Assembly (NCBI GenBank): GCA_025934435.1
Contig: JAICYB010000021.1
Coordinates: forward strand, 1-48,173
DNA from: Actinomycetes bacterium
Lineage (GTDB): Bacteria; Actinomycetota; JAICYB01
DNA: 48,173 nucleotides
Reading direction: 5' to 3'
Shown here: positions 1 to 6,740 of the stretch, piece by piece
How positions within the stretch are numbered: position 1 is the stretch's first letter
Layout: every line of letters starts with the position of its first letter
Notes under the pieces: generated by a model
What the model was told of the DNA's origin: nothing
The model's database searches: none
The model's input: only the letters and a program-made list of their open reading frames with translations
Translations under genes and position numbers: made by a program

Positions 1-66
1 CCGCCCTGGCGGGCGCTAGCTTGCGCCGCCGGGCCGATGCACGGCGGAGCGTGTCATGAGCGCACG
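1..66. other. Tail of an earlier cassette, no gene seen
   Basis: Sequence before the first attC site. It should be the 3' end of a cassette cut by the window edge; I see no coding frame that I would support. Confidence 0.5.
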
Positions 67-144
67 GCCTAACTCGCCGCTGCACCCGACCGTCGCGCGC
101 TGCTTCGCGCGCAGCCGGCGGGTGAGCGGCCAAAGTCGTTGGGC
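67..144 (+). repeat. attC site 1
   Basis: Boxes GCCTAAC (67-73) and GTTGGGC (138-144); 78 bp. The inner arms CGCTGCACCCG and CGGGTGAGCG pair with a single extrahelical G, and the centre is a GCGCGC-rich hairpin. Confidence 0.93.
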
Positions 145-156
145 GGACGAAGGGTC

Positions 157-489
157 ATGACGGCCACAGGCGAGTTGGGGGCAGTCAAGGCGCGTCTAGC
201 GGAGCTCATTGCACGGGATCTCCGTCTACCGACCGAGCGTATCCAAGCAATCTGCGACAGTCTCGTGGTTACTCCCGGTGGAGAGTGCTTGTGGGAAGCG
301 ATTGGCATCGGCTACTCGATTGACCTCCAATCGAGGAGCGCGGAGGAAGTCGACTCCGAGATTTCGTCGGTCGCAGGACTCCTCGCTGACGCATACCGCG
401 GGGAACGCGTGGAACGTCCTACCTTTCAAGGCGTCGATCCCGAGAAGACGTGGATGCAATACGTCGAGGAGGCTCGCGAATCGACATGA
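157..489 (+). CDS. Cassette 1: hypothetical protein, 110 aa
   Basis: A soluble, acidic protein of unknown function between attC 1 and attC 2. I chose ATG 157 because it is the first ATG after the cassette border at 139; the frame is open back to TTG 139 but that codon is part of the attC core box. A weak GAAGGG lies just before the ATG. Residues 10-40 look helical (KARLAELIARDLRL), followed by a short segment containing GGECLWEAIGIGYSID. No signal peptide, membrane segment or catalytic motif is visible. It ends 16 bp before the next attC, the tight packing usual for cassettes. I do not recognise a family. Confidence 0.75.
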   Translation: MTATGELGAVKARLAELIARDLRLPTERIQAICDSLVVTPGGECLWEAIGIGYSIDLQSRSAEEVDSEISSVAGLLADAYRGERVERPTFQGVDPEKTWMQYVEEAREST

Positions 490-505
490 GTCGTGTCCAC
501 GTGCC

Positions 506-580
506 GCCCAACTCGGCGCAGGAGCCGACCGTCGCGCGCTACGCGCGCAGCCGGCGGCTCAGCGCCCAAAGTCGTTATGC
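506..580 (+). repeat. attC site 2
   Basis: Boxes GCCCAAC (506-512) and GTTATGC (574-580); 75 bp, with the GCGCGC-rich central hairpin. Confidence 0.93.
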
Positions 581-589
581 CGATTAGAG

Positions 590-1069
590 ATGTCGGCGAC
601 AAGCCCTGAAAGCGGTTCCGCGGAGTGGATCTCGAAGCCGAGGTGGCAACTCTTGATCGCTTACGGATGCGTATACGTGTTTCTCGCGGCGACCCCACCG
701 CTGAACTCCGGCCGCTGGCTGATGTATCTGGCGCCCCTCTTCATCGTCGGCGCTGTTCTCCACTCACGAACTCGACTCATCCTGCGCGGGCGCATGCTTA
801 CTCTTGTCGGATGGTGGCCAGGCAAGGAGCGCTCGGTGGATCTGCGTGATCTGACGGATGTGCGTCTCAGCCCACTCCCGGGCTGCGGGGACATGCTCAC
901 GCTGCGTGATGGGCGCAAGGTCGCCCTCTCCGCCCCATCATGGTTCTGGTTCGATTGGCAGAGACTCCTGCGGGTCGTCGCGGAGTACACGTTTGAGCAG
1001 AATGTCGACGTGACCCAGCGGGCACGAAAGAAGCTCGTGAGCGCTTTGATTACTCCGAACGGAGGCTGA
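590..1069 (+). CDS. Cassette 2: membrane-anchored PH-like protein, 159 aa
   Basis: Start at ATG 590, 9 bp after the attC core box. Residues about 20-58 form two hydrophobic segments (YGCVYVFLAATPP and WLMYLAPLFIVGAVL). The rest is a beta-rich domain with the pattern RLILRGRMLTLVGWW ... VDLRDLTDVRLSP ... DMLTLRDGRKVAL, which resembles bacterial membrane PH-like (bPH) domains: strand, tryptophan-containing strand, then an 'I/V-DLxDLxxV' strand. The function of these domains is generally unknown; a role at the inner membrane is inferred. The family call is by pattern only and could be wrong. Confidence 0.75.
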   Translation: MSATSPESGSAEWISKPRWQLLIAYGCVYVFLAATPPLNSGRWLMYLAPLFIVGAVLHSRTRLILRGRMLTLVGWWPGKERSVDLRDLTDVRLSPLPGCGDMLTLRDGRKVALSAPSWFWFDWQRLLRVVAEYTFEQNVDVTQRARKKLVSALITPNGG

Positions 1070-1084
1070 ACGCATGCGCGGACG

Positions 1085-1165
1085 GCATAACTCGCGCCAG
1101 CAGCGGACGAGCTTCTTGGCCTTCGGCGAAGAAAGCTCGCCGCTGACGCGCCAAGGTCGTTGGGC
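1085..1165 (+). repeat. attC site 3 (second subtype)
   Basis: Boxes GCATAAC (1085-1091) and GTTGGGC (1159-1165); 81 bp. Its centre (GAGCTTCTTGG ... GAAGAAAGCTC) differs from most sites here but is nearly identical to attC 7. Confidence 0.92.
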
Positions 1166-1216
1166 GGACTCAGGGTGCAGTAGCGCCGACGGTGCTCGGC
1201 CGAGATATCCCGCGAA

Positions 1217-2008
1217 ATGACTGAGCGCGACAAGCGATTAAGCGTGTCCCTTCCGGGCGAGTGGATCCTGCAGCGCGTCCTCGGTCCGGTTCTCGACGAG
1301 ATTGGCCAAGACTTGGCGCACGTCTATGCGAAGGGGCGAGACCTGATCGTTGGTGCCGCAGCGCGCAAGGTTGCCAACCTCGATGACGGGAAGAGCGCAA
1401 ACCTCCGAGTGAGCCGAGATGTCTTCTGGAACGGCGCCTTCACAGATGATGAACTGTCCGCCGAGTACTTCGGCGGCATCTTGGCAGCGTCCCGCAGCGA
1501 AGATGGGAAGGATGATGACGTCATCCAGTTCGTCGATGTCACGAAGTCGCTGTCCTCACGCCAGATCCACCTTCACTATGTGATCTTCAACAGGCTCAAC
1601 AAGTTGCTGGCCATCTCTGGCGAAGAGGTGAACGTCGGTCTCAGTACTGATGTCCAGAAGCTGGAGCTATGGCTCTCGACGGTCGAGCTCGAACACAACC
1701 TTCAGCTCAGTGTCGATCCCGGTCTGAATGTCCTTTGGCGCGCGAGCCTGATATCGGAATACGAGCATCAGAGCCACGATCTGGGCGGAGGCCGGCAGGT
1801 TCCCTACGCTCGCGTGCGGCCGACAACGTTCGGGATTCTTCTTTATGCAGTCGCGCACAATCGCGTCGCGGAGTGGCGACAGTTTGCAACCGAGGACTTT
1901 GGCGATTTCCCCAACATTGCTTTGCCGTCACTGTGGGCGCCCAGTCAAGAGGCCTTCCTTGAGCGATGCGGCCTAGGATCAGAATCCGAGGGTTCAGAGA
2001 ACTGGTGA
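1217..2008 (+). CDS. Cassette 3: possible DUF4393/Abi-alpha-like protein, 263 aa
   Basis: ATG 1217 is the first good start in the frame, 52 bp after attC 3. The N-terminal third has the layout I associate with the DUF4393 (Abi-alpha) family: 'LGPVLDEIGQDLA', a long helix, then 'DDELSAEYFGGILAASRSEDGK', which recalls the part where the family reads '(E)yLanLLasA', followed by a four-helix-like stretch (QIHLHYVIFNRLNKLL). No signal peptide or membrane segment. DUF4393 proteins have been linked to abortive infection in lactococci, and integron cassettes are a known place for phage-defence genes, so a defence role is a reasonable guess. The similarity is weak by eye; a hypothetical protein of another family is possible. 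Confidence 0.72.
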   Translation: MTERDKRLSVSLPGEWILQRVLGPVLDEIGQDLAHVYAKGRDLIVGAAARKVANLDDGKSANLRVSRDVFWNGAFTDDELSAEYFGGILAASRSEDGKDDDVIQFVDVTKSLSSRQIHLHYVIFNRLNKLLAISGEEVNVGLSTDVQKLELWLSTVELEHNLQLSVDPGLNVLWRASLISEYEHQSHDLGGGRQVPYARVRPTTFGILLYAVAHNRVAEWRQFATEDFGDFPNIALPSLWAPSQEAFLERCGLGSESEGSENW

Positions 2009-2020
2009 CCGTACGTTGCC

Positions 2021-2095
2021 GCCCAACTCGTCGTTGCACCCGACCGAGGTCGGCTTCGCCGACGCTCGGCGGGTGAACTCCAAGAGTCGTTAGAC
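2021..2095 (+). repeat. attC site 4
   Basis: Boxes GCCCAAC (2021-2027) and GTTAGAC (2089-2095); 75 bp. Shares the CTCCAAGAGTC segment before the right box with sites 10, 11 and 13. Confidence 0.93.
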
Positions 2096-2102
2096 GGCCG
2101 GA

Positions 2103-2576
2103 ATGGCATTGCGAGCCAAAGGGCGGTGGGTGATTGCCCTTGTCGCGGCCGCACTCCTGCTATCGGCCGCCTTGTACCGGTTTCGCGATCCGTGGGCACC
2201 GGCGCGCACGGTTCTGCGGATGTATCCGGCTCCGAGCTCCTTTCACTTCGTCCGACAGGAACAAGCAGGTGAACGCTGCTCGTGGATTCCGTTCGAATCC
2301 TGTAACTATCCAGGCGTGGTGAACATTTACGTCAGCCATGCTTCCGAGCCAGCGGTCTGCAGTGCGCTAGCTCGCTCTTTCTCCCGATGGCCTGGCATCA
2401 CGAAGCCGAAGGCGATCGCGTGGGAACGTGGGAACCCGTGCCGCTCGACCGGCTTCGCTTGGGATGGCCGGATTAAGGGACGCTATGTGGATGCATCAGC
2501 AAGTTGGCTGCGTGGGTATGGCGCGAACAACGGTCCCATTGAAATTCGACTTTCCGCCGACGGGAACCACTACTAG
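2103..2576 (+). CDS. Cassette 4: exported or membrane-anchored protein, 157 aa
   Basis: Starts at ATG 2103, 7 bp after the attC core box. Residues 9-26 (WVIALVAAALLLSAALY) form a signal anchor after a basic N-terminus (RAKGR). The remainder should be outside the membrane and holds four cysteines (in CSWIPFESC, AVCSAL and NPCRS), which could form two disulfides. No family recognised. Cassette-encoded secreted or anchored proteins of unknown function are common in chromosomal integrons. Confidence 0.75.
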   Translation: MALRAKGRWVIALVAAALLLSAALYRFRDPWAPARTVLRMYPAPSSFHFVRQEQAGERCSWIPFESCNYPGVVNIYVSHASEPAVCSALARSFSRWPGITKPKAIAWERGNPCRSTGFAWDGRIKGRYVDASASWLRGYGANNGPIEIRLSADGNHY

Positions 2577-2594
2577 GTTGCATCCCGCGTCGCC

Positions 2595-2663
2595 GTCTAA
2601 CTCGTCGCATGAGCCGACGCGCCGCTTCGCGCGCGCGCAGCTCAGCTCCCAGGGTCGTTAGGC
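2595..2663 (+). repeat. attC site 5
   Basis: Boxes GTCTAAC (2595-2601) and GTTAGGC (2657-2663); 69 bp. Confidence 0.92.
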
Positions 2664-2668
2664 AGACC

Positions 2669-2881
2669 GTGAACCGAGTTAACCGACGTCTATGCCGAAG
2701 TTCCGATGACAGGCTCATCTATGGAGTGTGCGGTGGCCTAGCTGAGTACTTCGGCCTTAGCTCGACAATGGTTCGAATCCTCACGATCGTCGCACTCTTC
2801 AGCACGGGAGGTGCCATCGCTGTCGCTTACGTCGTCGCGAGATTCATCATCCCTTGGGACATAGACGTCGATGCCGTCTAG
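2669..2881 (+). CDS. Cassette 5: PspC-domain small membrane protein, 70 aa
   Basis: The whole protein is one PspC domain: RLCRSSDDRLIYGVCGGLAEYF, then a hydrophobic helix with 'VRILTIVALFSTGGAIAVAYVV' character, and a C-terminal 'IIPWD'. The 'GVCGGLAEYFG' and 'IIP' signatures are diagnostic for the family. PspC proteins sit in the inner membrane and take part in envelope-stress sensing in other bacteria; here the partner genes are absent. I chose GTG 2669, just after the cassette border at 2658; the longer open frame starting at 2609 runs through the attC site and is not credible. Confidence 0.85.
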   Translation: MNRVNRRLCRSSDDRLIYGVCGGLAEYFGLSSTMVRILTIVALFSTGGAIAVAYVVARFIIPWDIDVDAV

Positions 2882-2901
2882 ATGAGAACGTTGCGCGTAC
2901 T

Positions 2902-2970
2902 GCCTAACTCGTCGCTTCAGGCGACGCGCCGCTTCGCGGGCGCGCGCCTGAGCTCCCGAAGTCGTTGGGC
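2902..2970 (+). repeat. attC site 6
   Basis: Boxes GCCTAAC (2902-2908) and GTTGGGC (2964-2970); 69 bp. Confidence 0.92.
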
Positions 2971-3010
2971 AGACCGATGACCGGCAGCGGTAAGAAGAGC
3001 CGGTAGTGGG

Positions 3011-3382
3011 TCAGTTTGAGGTTTGCGGGGGATCGTCAGGGCGACGCCACAGCCATAGGAACTTGAACCACCGGGCGTAATCTCCGAATCGCGACCACCA
3101 AAGTCGTAGGCCGAAGAAGAGCAGCCAGCCCCCCACAGCGACGCCCCAGACCGAGGCGCTCAAGACAGCGTGCAAATTGCTCGACGGGCGATTCCAGTCA
3201 ACTACGACAGGAATGGCCGCGAAGACAGCGCTAGGCATGAACATCGCGATAGCGATGATCGCGCCTACGATGCGCCACCATCCGCGCCAGCGCCGGCAGA
3301 GCCAGCGGATGAGGAACAGGTACGCGATCGTGGCCCCGAACTCGACGGGCAAGAGCAGAAAGAACAGCACGCTTCGAACCAC
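3011..3382 (-). CDS. Cassette 6, antisense gene: membrane protein, 123 aa
   Basis: Encoded on the strand opposite to most cassette genes. GTG 3382 is preceded by AGGAGA at 3391-3386 (3 nt spacing, rather tight). The protein has three hydrophobic segments: residues 4-27, 36-60 and about 74-92, with Trp/Arg-rich loops (RWLCRRWRGWWR) and a basic, Trp-rich tail. Function unknown. Its start faces the start of the KGG-motif gene at 3421, so cassette 6 holds a divergent pair with promoters in the 40 bp between them. Confidence 0.7.
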   Translation of the reverse strand: MVRSVLFFLLLPVEFGATIAYLFLIRWLCRRWRGWWRIVGAIIAIAMFMPSAVFAAIPVVVDWNRPSSNLHAVLSASVWGVAVGGWLLFFGLRLWWSRFGDYARWFKFLWLWRRPDDPPQTSN

Positions 3383-3408
3383 TGATCTCCTATGCTTGAG
3401 CGCTCTTG

Positions 3409-3414
3409 TATGGT
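3409..3414 (+). promoter_or_regulatory. -10 box inside cassette 6
   Basis: TATGGT lies 6 nt before GTG 3421. This spacing predicts a leaderless transcript and lets the gene be expressed without the integron promoter. Confidence 0.45.
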
Positions 3415-3420
3415 AGAACC

Positions 3421-3648
3421 GTGGCCGAGAAGCGCAAGAAGCCCCGCGATCTGAACGCTCTCGCGAGAGCGATCACGGACGAAACTACCGGCGAAGCTCC
3501 TGACCCCGATGAGGGGAAAGACCCCGCCGCCGTGGCCCTCGGTCGCAAGGGCGGTCTCAAGGGCGGCAAGGCGCGGGCGGCGAAGCTCAGCAAGCGACAG
3601 CGGAGCGAGATCGCCAGGAAGGCGGCTCGAGCTCGGTGGGGTAAATAG
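3421..3648 (+). CDS. Cassette 6: small basic KGG/AARARW-motif protein, 75 aa
   Basis: The protein has a conserved layout seen in many bacteria: an N-terminal 'RDLNALARAITDETTGE' helix, an acidic linker ending in 'GKDPAAVALGRKGGLKGGKA', and a basic C-terminus 'RSEIARKAARARWGK'. The function of these proteins is not established; the basic tail suggests nucleic-acid binding. I chose GTG 3421 because the conserved part starts right after it and a TANNNT box sits 6 nt upstream; the frame opens at TTG 3406. It lies in the same cassette as an antisense membrane protein gene. Confidence 0.8.
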   Translation: MAEKRKKPRDLNALARAITDETTGEAPDPDEGKDPAAVALGRKGGLKGGKARAAKLSKRQRSEIARKAARARWGK

Positions 3649-3742
3649 GCTCTACTCCAACGTCAACTACCCCCCGGAGAAATCGTCTGCGCCATGGAGT
3701 GCTACACCGGCGAGCTATTCCGATGACGCCCTGTCGCATGCT

Positions 3743-3823
3743 GCCCAACTCGCGCCAGCAGCGGGCGAGCTTCTTGGCCTTCGGCGAAGAAGGCTCGCCG
3801 CTGACGCGCCAAAGTCGTTGTGC
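3743..3823 (+). repeat. attC site 7 (second subtype)
   Basis: Boxes GCCCAAC (3743-3749) and GTTGTGC (3817-3823); 81 bp. Nearly identical to attC 3 along its length, with only a handful of changes, several in the core boxes. Confidence 0.92.
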
Positions 3824-3829
3824 GGATGC

Positions 3830-4345
3830 ATGACTGAGCCAACCGTGGGTTGCATCGTGCTCGTCCGTCACGGTCGACCCATTCCGAACGGAAAGATGAG
3901 GCCGAGCGAGTGGCCACTAGCCGAGACTTCTAGCGTCGAGTCACTCGCCGCCGTACTTCCGGACCTACCGGTGGCGTGCAGCGACGAGCGCAAAGCGGTC
4001 GAGACTGCCGCCGCGATCGGTCGCGGGTTCACAGTCGATGCGCGATTGCGCGAGATCGAGCGGCCGTACGCGTCGAACGAACAGGACTTCCGCTCGCTCG
4101 TCTTGCGCTACCTGTGCGGCGAAGCGGTTGAGGGATGGGAATCACACGCCTCGGCCCTTGCACGATTCGAGAGCGCCGCGACCGGCATCGTCGTCTCGCA
4201 CGGTACGGTCATGTCGCTGTTCGTCTCCGCACGGTGCGGGGTTGATGCTGCGGACTTCTGGACCGAATTGCGGATGCCCGATGCTTGGCAACTCGACAAT
4301 GAGGGTCTCGTTCGGCTCGACACCCAATCCGGGGCGATAGCGTGA
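3830..4345 (+). CDS. Cassette 7: histidine phosphatase family protein, 171 aa
   Basis: A phosphoglycerate-mutase-like phosphatase. The catalytic motif is R13-H14-G15 in 'IVLVRHGRP', where the His is phosphorylated; the second conserved His is H124 in 'GIVVSHGTVMSL'. 'SDERKAVETAAAIG' (residues 51-64) matches the S-x-x-x-R-x-x-E/Q-T-A helix and 'LREIERPY' the conserved acid. Family members remove phosphate from small molecules or proteins; the substrate here cannot be told. At 171 aa it is a short single-domain form. ATG 3830 lies 7 bp after the attC core box and is in frame with the motif; the frame is open far upstream through attC 7, which I discount. Confidence 0.88.
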   Translation: MTEPTVGCIVLVRHGRPIPNGKMRPSEWPLAETSSVESLAAVLPDLPVACSDERKAVETAAAIGRGFTVDARLREIERPYASNEQDFRSLVLRYLCGEAVEGWESHASALARFESAATGIVVSHGTVMSLFVSARCGVDAADFWTELRMPDAWQLDNEGLVRLDTQSGAIA

Positions 4346-4355
4346 GTCGCGCACC

Positions 4356-4433
4356 GCACAACTCGTCGCTGCACCCGCCCGTTCAGCTCGCTTCGCTCGC
4401 TTTCCGGCGGGTGAACGACAAACACCGTTCGGC
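4356..4433 (+). repeat. attC site 8
   Basis: Boxes GCACAAC (4356-4362) and GTTCGGC (4427-4433); 78 bp, with AGCTCGCTTCGCTCGCT in the central hairpin. Confidence 0.92.
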
Positions 4434-4439
4434 GGACTG

Positions 4440-4706
4440 ATGTCGATGACTATCGCGTCCCGGCGTCCTGCGCGTGCAACGCGTATTTCGCTGGTCACAC
4501 TCGCGGTGCTTCTGACGCTTGCCAGCGCGCCACTCTTCTTTCTGCCGATCCTGCTCCCGCTCCTCTGCGCTGTTGTTGTGTACCTCATCGTCGCGGTCGC
4601 GACGACCCAGTCTGAGCGCGCGCTCTGGCTCTCTCTACTGGTCTACGACCTCGGCGCCGCCGCCATCGTTGTGAGCATGTTCGTCTTCACGCGGGGAGCA
4701 CCCTGA
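4440..4706 (+). CDS. Cassette 8: small membrane protein, 88 aa
   Basis: Start ATG 4440, 6 bp after the core box (a second ATG follows two codons later). After a basic N-terminus (RRPARATR) come a long hydrophobic hairpin (residues about 17-53) and a second helix (64-84). No motif that names a family. It is the first of three successive cassettes that each encode a small membrane protein of about 85-100 aa. Confidence 0.7.
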   Translation: MSMTIASRRPARATRISLVTLAVLLTLASAPLFFLPILLPLLCAVVVYLIVAVATTQSERALWLSLLVYDLGAAAIVVSMFVFTRGAP

Positions 4707-4711
4707 GTGCC

Positions 4712-4780
4712 GCCGAACTCGCCGCTGCAGGCGATGCGTCGCTTCGCGAACGCACGCCTGAGCGGCCAAGAACGTTGGGC
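4712..4780 (+). repeat. attC site 9
   Basis: Boxes GCCGAAC (4712-4718) and GTTGGGC (4774-4780); 69 bp. Confidence 0.92.
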
Positions 4781-4792
4781 CGACAGGTTGCA

Positions 4793-5086
4793 ATGACTGG
4801 CAAGAGCAAAGTGTCTTGGTGGAAGCAAGAGTTGCCGTGGTGGCTCGACCTTTGGAACCTTCGCCCGATTCTGTTCGTGGGTGCGGTTCTTCTGGGTCTC
4901 GCCGCGAGGCTCGTCATTGTGAATGCTGTCGCTGGTTCCCTCCTGATAGCAATCGCAATCGGTGGCACCCTCTTGGCCTTGCGGATGTTTCGTGCACGAA
5001 ACCGGCGCCGCGACATTTCTATGATGCGCATGCAGCTCGAGGCGGCACCCAATCGCGCTCAGAAGGGTCGAGGCGAACAATCGTGA
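4793..5086 (+). CDS. Cassette 9: small membrane protein, 97 aa
   Basis: ATG 4793 is the first ATG past the cassette border. A tryptophan-rich amphipathic N-terminus (VSWWKQELPWWLDLWNL) leads into two hydrophobic helices (residues about 26-42 and 48-66), followed by a basic cytoplasmic tail (RMFRARNRRRD). Function unknown; a peripheral partner or regulator of a membrane complex is as likely as anything else. Confidence 0.7.
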   Translation: MTGKSKVSWWKQELPWWLDLWNLRPILFVGAVLLGLAARLVIVNAVAGSLLIAIAIGGTLLALRMFRARNRRRDISMMRMQLEAAPNRAQKGRGEQS

Positions 5087-5096
5087 CGGTCGTGCG

Positions 5097-5171
5097 GCCC
5101 AACTCGTCGGAGCACACGACCGCGGTCGGCTCCGCCGACGCGCCGCGGGTGACCTCCAAGAGTCGTTGGGC
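5097..5171 (+). repeat. attC site 10
   Basis: Boxes GCCCAAC (5097-5103) and GTTGGGC (5165-5171); 75 bp. Confidence 0.93.
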
Positions 5172-5180
5172 GGACGAGTG

Positions 5181-5438
5181 ATGCGCTTTGCCGACGATTC
5201 GACGGTTGAACGCCTGAGCGACTTGAGGTGGAAGATTCCGCTCGTATTCTTCGCTCTGTTCGGCATCGCCGCGTTTGTATCCGTCGTTCCCTTGCTACTG
5301 ACCCGCCAGTGGGAGAGCGCACTTATCTCGTTGCTCATAGCGCTCGTCTCCGCCCCGGCGATCCTTATTGGCTATCGCTGGACCCGAGAGCATGCGCACC
5401 CCAAGCAATCGTCCGACAGCGATGAGCGCAAACCGTGA
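5181..5438 (+). CDS. Cassette 10: small membrane protein, 85 aa
   Basis: ATG 5181 lies 10 bp after the core box. Two hydrophobic helices (about residues 21-41 and 50-66) with a charged N-terminus (DDSTVERLSDLRWK) and a hydrophilic, charged tail. No family recognised. Confidence 0.7.
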   Translation: MRFADDSTVERLSDLRWKIPLVFFALFGIAAFVSVVPLLLTRQWESALISLLIALVSAPAILIGYRWTREHAHPKQSSDSDERKP

Positions 5439-5463
5439 AACTGGAGGCGCACGCATTGTCGCC

Positions 5464-5538
5464 GCCCAACTCGTCGCTGCAGCCGACCACGTTTCGCTTC
5501 GCGAACACGTGGCGGCTGAGCTCCAAGAGTCGTTCTGC
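5464..5538 (+). repeat. attC site 11
   Basis: Boxes GCCCAAC (5464-5470) and GTTCTGC (5532-5538); 75 bp. Confidence 0.93.
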
Positions 5539-5561
5539 GGCCGAGTTGTAGAGAGGTCGCG

Positions 5562-6590
5562 TTGTACGACCAGATAATCGATCTCGCGGCGGTTACCGAT
5601 TCTTCAAGCGTCCTTATCTCGCGTAACGGTCAGACGCTCGTGGATTGGCGCAAGGCGGACGACCATCAGCGGATCGCGATTATGTCCGTGACGAAACTCG
5701 TCGTCGGAATCGCAGTCGCACTCGTCTTCGCCGAGGAGGTCGACGTTCTTGACACCCCGCTTGCGGCCAGGTGGATCCCCGAGTGGCGTCCGGAGAAATC
5801 CCAGATCACGCTGCGACACGTCCTCACGCATACGACGGGCATCGACGCGCCTCCTCCCCCTGAGATCTACGCGATGCCCAATGTCGTGCGGGGCGCGCTC
5901 GAGGCTTCGGTCGTCTCGCCCCCGGGTCGTTTCGCATACAACAACCTCGTCATCAATCTCGCCGGAGAGATCGTGCGGCGCCATACCGGCGTAGCGCTGC
6001 ATGAGTGGATAGACCGACACCTATTCGCGCCGCTCGGAATCACCGATTGGGGATGGCGACTCGACTCCGCCGGAAACCCACATTGCTTCGCCGATCTTGC
6101 GCTGCGAGCTGACGACTTACTCAAGCTAGGCACGCTATTGGTAAACGAAGCGGGCGTGGAGGGCGTCGTGTTGTCCGAGTCGTGGCGGCGCGCGATTGAA
6201 CCGGCGCCACCGCGCGAAGTTGGCGTGACTTCCTTCGCGCGGTACGCCTGGATCCGCTACGAACTCACTCCGCCCATCGTGGGCCGTTGGCGGGAAGCTG
6301 GGATTCCCGACGACCTCGTCGATCCGTTGTTGACGCTGATTGGGACCGTGCTCGAAGAAGACGACTACCTGTCGAACGTGCAGTCCATCCTTGGGAGGGA
6401 CGGCTACATCCGACTTATGCAGCTGAGAAATGCCTCCGGGCTACCTCTCGCTCAGCCGACTGCCGGGCCGCGGATCGGCTACGGCCACGATGGGGATCAG
6501 GGCCAGCATCTCGTCGTCTTTGCGAACGGTTGCGTCGCCGTCCGGTTGCGCGCCTGGGAGCCGGACCCTGCTCCTGGTACCGCGTGGTAG
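5562..6590 (+). CDS. Cassette 11: serine hydrolase of the beta-lactamase/class C superfamily, 342 aa
   Basis: The three catalytic motifs of serine beta-lactamase-fold enzymes are present in order: S42-V-T-K45 (nucleophile Ser and general-base Lys), Y126-N-N128 (the YxN motif), and H309-D-G311 in place of KTG, as in many esterase and DD-peptidase-like members. 'LRHVLTHTTGI' (residues 84-94) is also typical. No signal peptide is seen, so the enzyme is probably cytoplasmic. The substrate (ester, amide or D-amino peptide) cannot be told; hydrolysis of beta-lactams is possible but not shown. Start is TTG 5562 with GAGAGG 5 nt upstream. It is the largest gene of the array. Confidence 0.88.
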   Translation: MYDQIIDLAAVTDSSSVLISRNGQTLVDWRKADDHQRIAIMSVTKLVVGIAVALVFAEEVDVLDTPLAARWIPEWRPEKSQITLRHVLTHTTGIDAPPPPEIYAMPNVVRGALEASVVSPPGRFAYNNLVINLAGEIVRRHTGVALHEWIDRHLFAPLGITDWGWRLDSAGNPHCFADLALRADDLLKLGTLLVNEAGVEGVVLSESWRRAIEPAPPREVGVTSFARYAWIRYELTPPIVGRWREAGIPDDLVDPLLTLIGTVLEEDDYLSNVQSILGRDGYIRLMQLRNASGLPLAQPTAGPRIGYGHDGDQGQHLVVFANGCVAVRLRAWEPDPAPGTAW

Positions 6591-6660
6591 ACGTTTCCCC
6601 GCGACGTCTGGCTGATGCTGCAGAATGAGGAGACCGGATGACCTCACGTTCGTCATCGCC

Positions 6661-6737
6661 GCAGAACTCGTCGCTGCGCCCGACCGTCCAGCTCGCTTCG
6701 CCCGCTGTTCGGCGGGTGAGCGACAAACCCGTTGGGC
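6661..6737 (+). repeat. attC site 12
   Basis: Boxes GCAGAAC (6661-6667) and GTTGGGC (6731-6737); 77 bp. Confidence 0.92.
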
Positions 6738-6740
6738 CGA

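Noticed and set aside
209..589. Upstream part of the long frame that ends at 1069
   Set aside because: It runs through attC 2 and overlaps the cassette 1 gene; the cassette 2 gene starts at ATG 590.
2764..2776. GGTTCGAATCC, like a tRNA T-arm
   Set aside because: It lies inside the PspC-domain gene and no acceptor or anticodon stem can be formed around it. I found no tRNA in the window.
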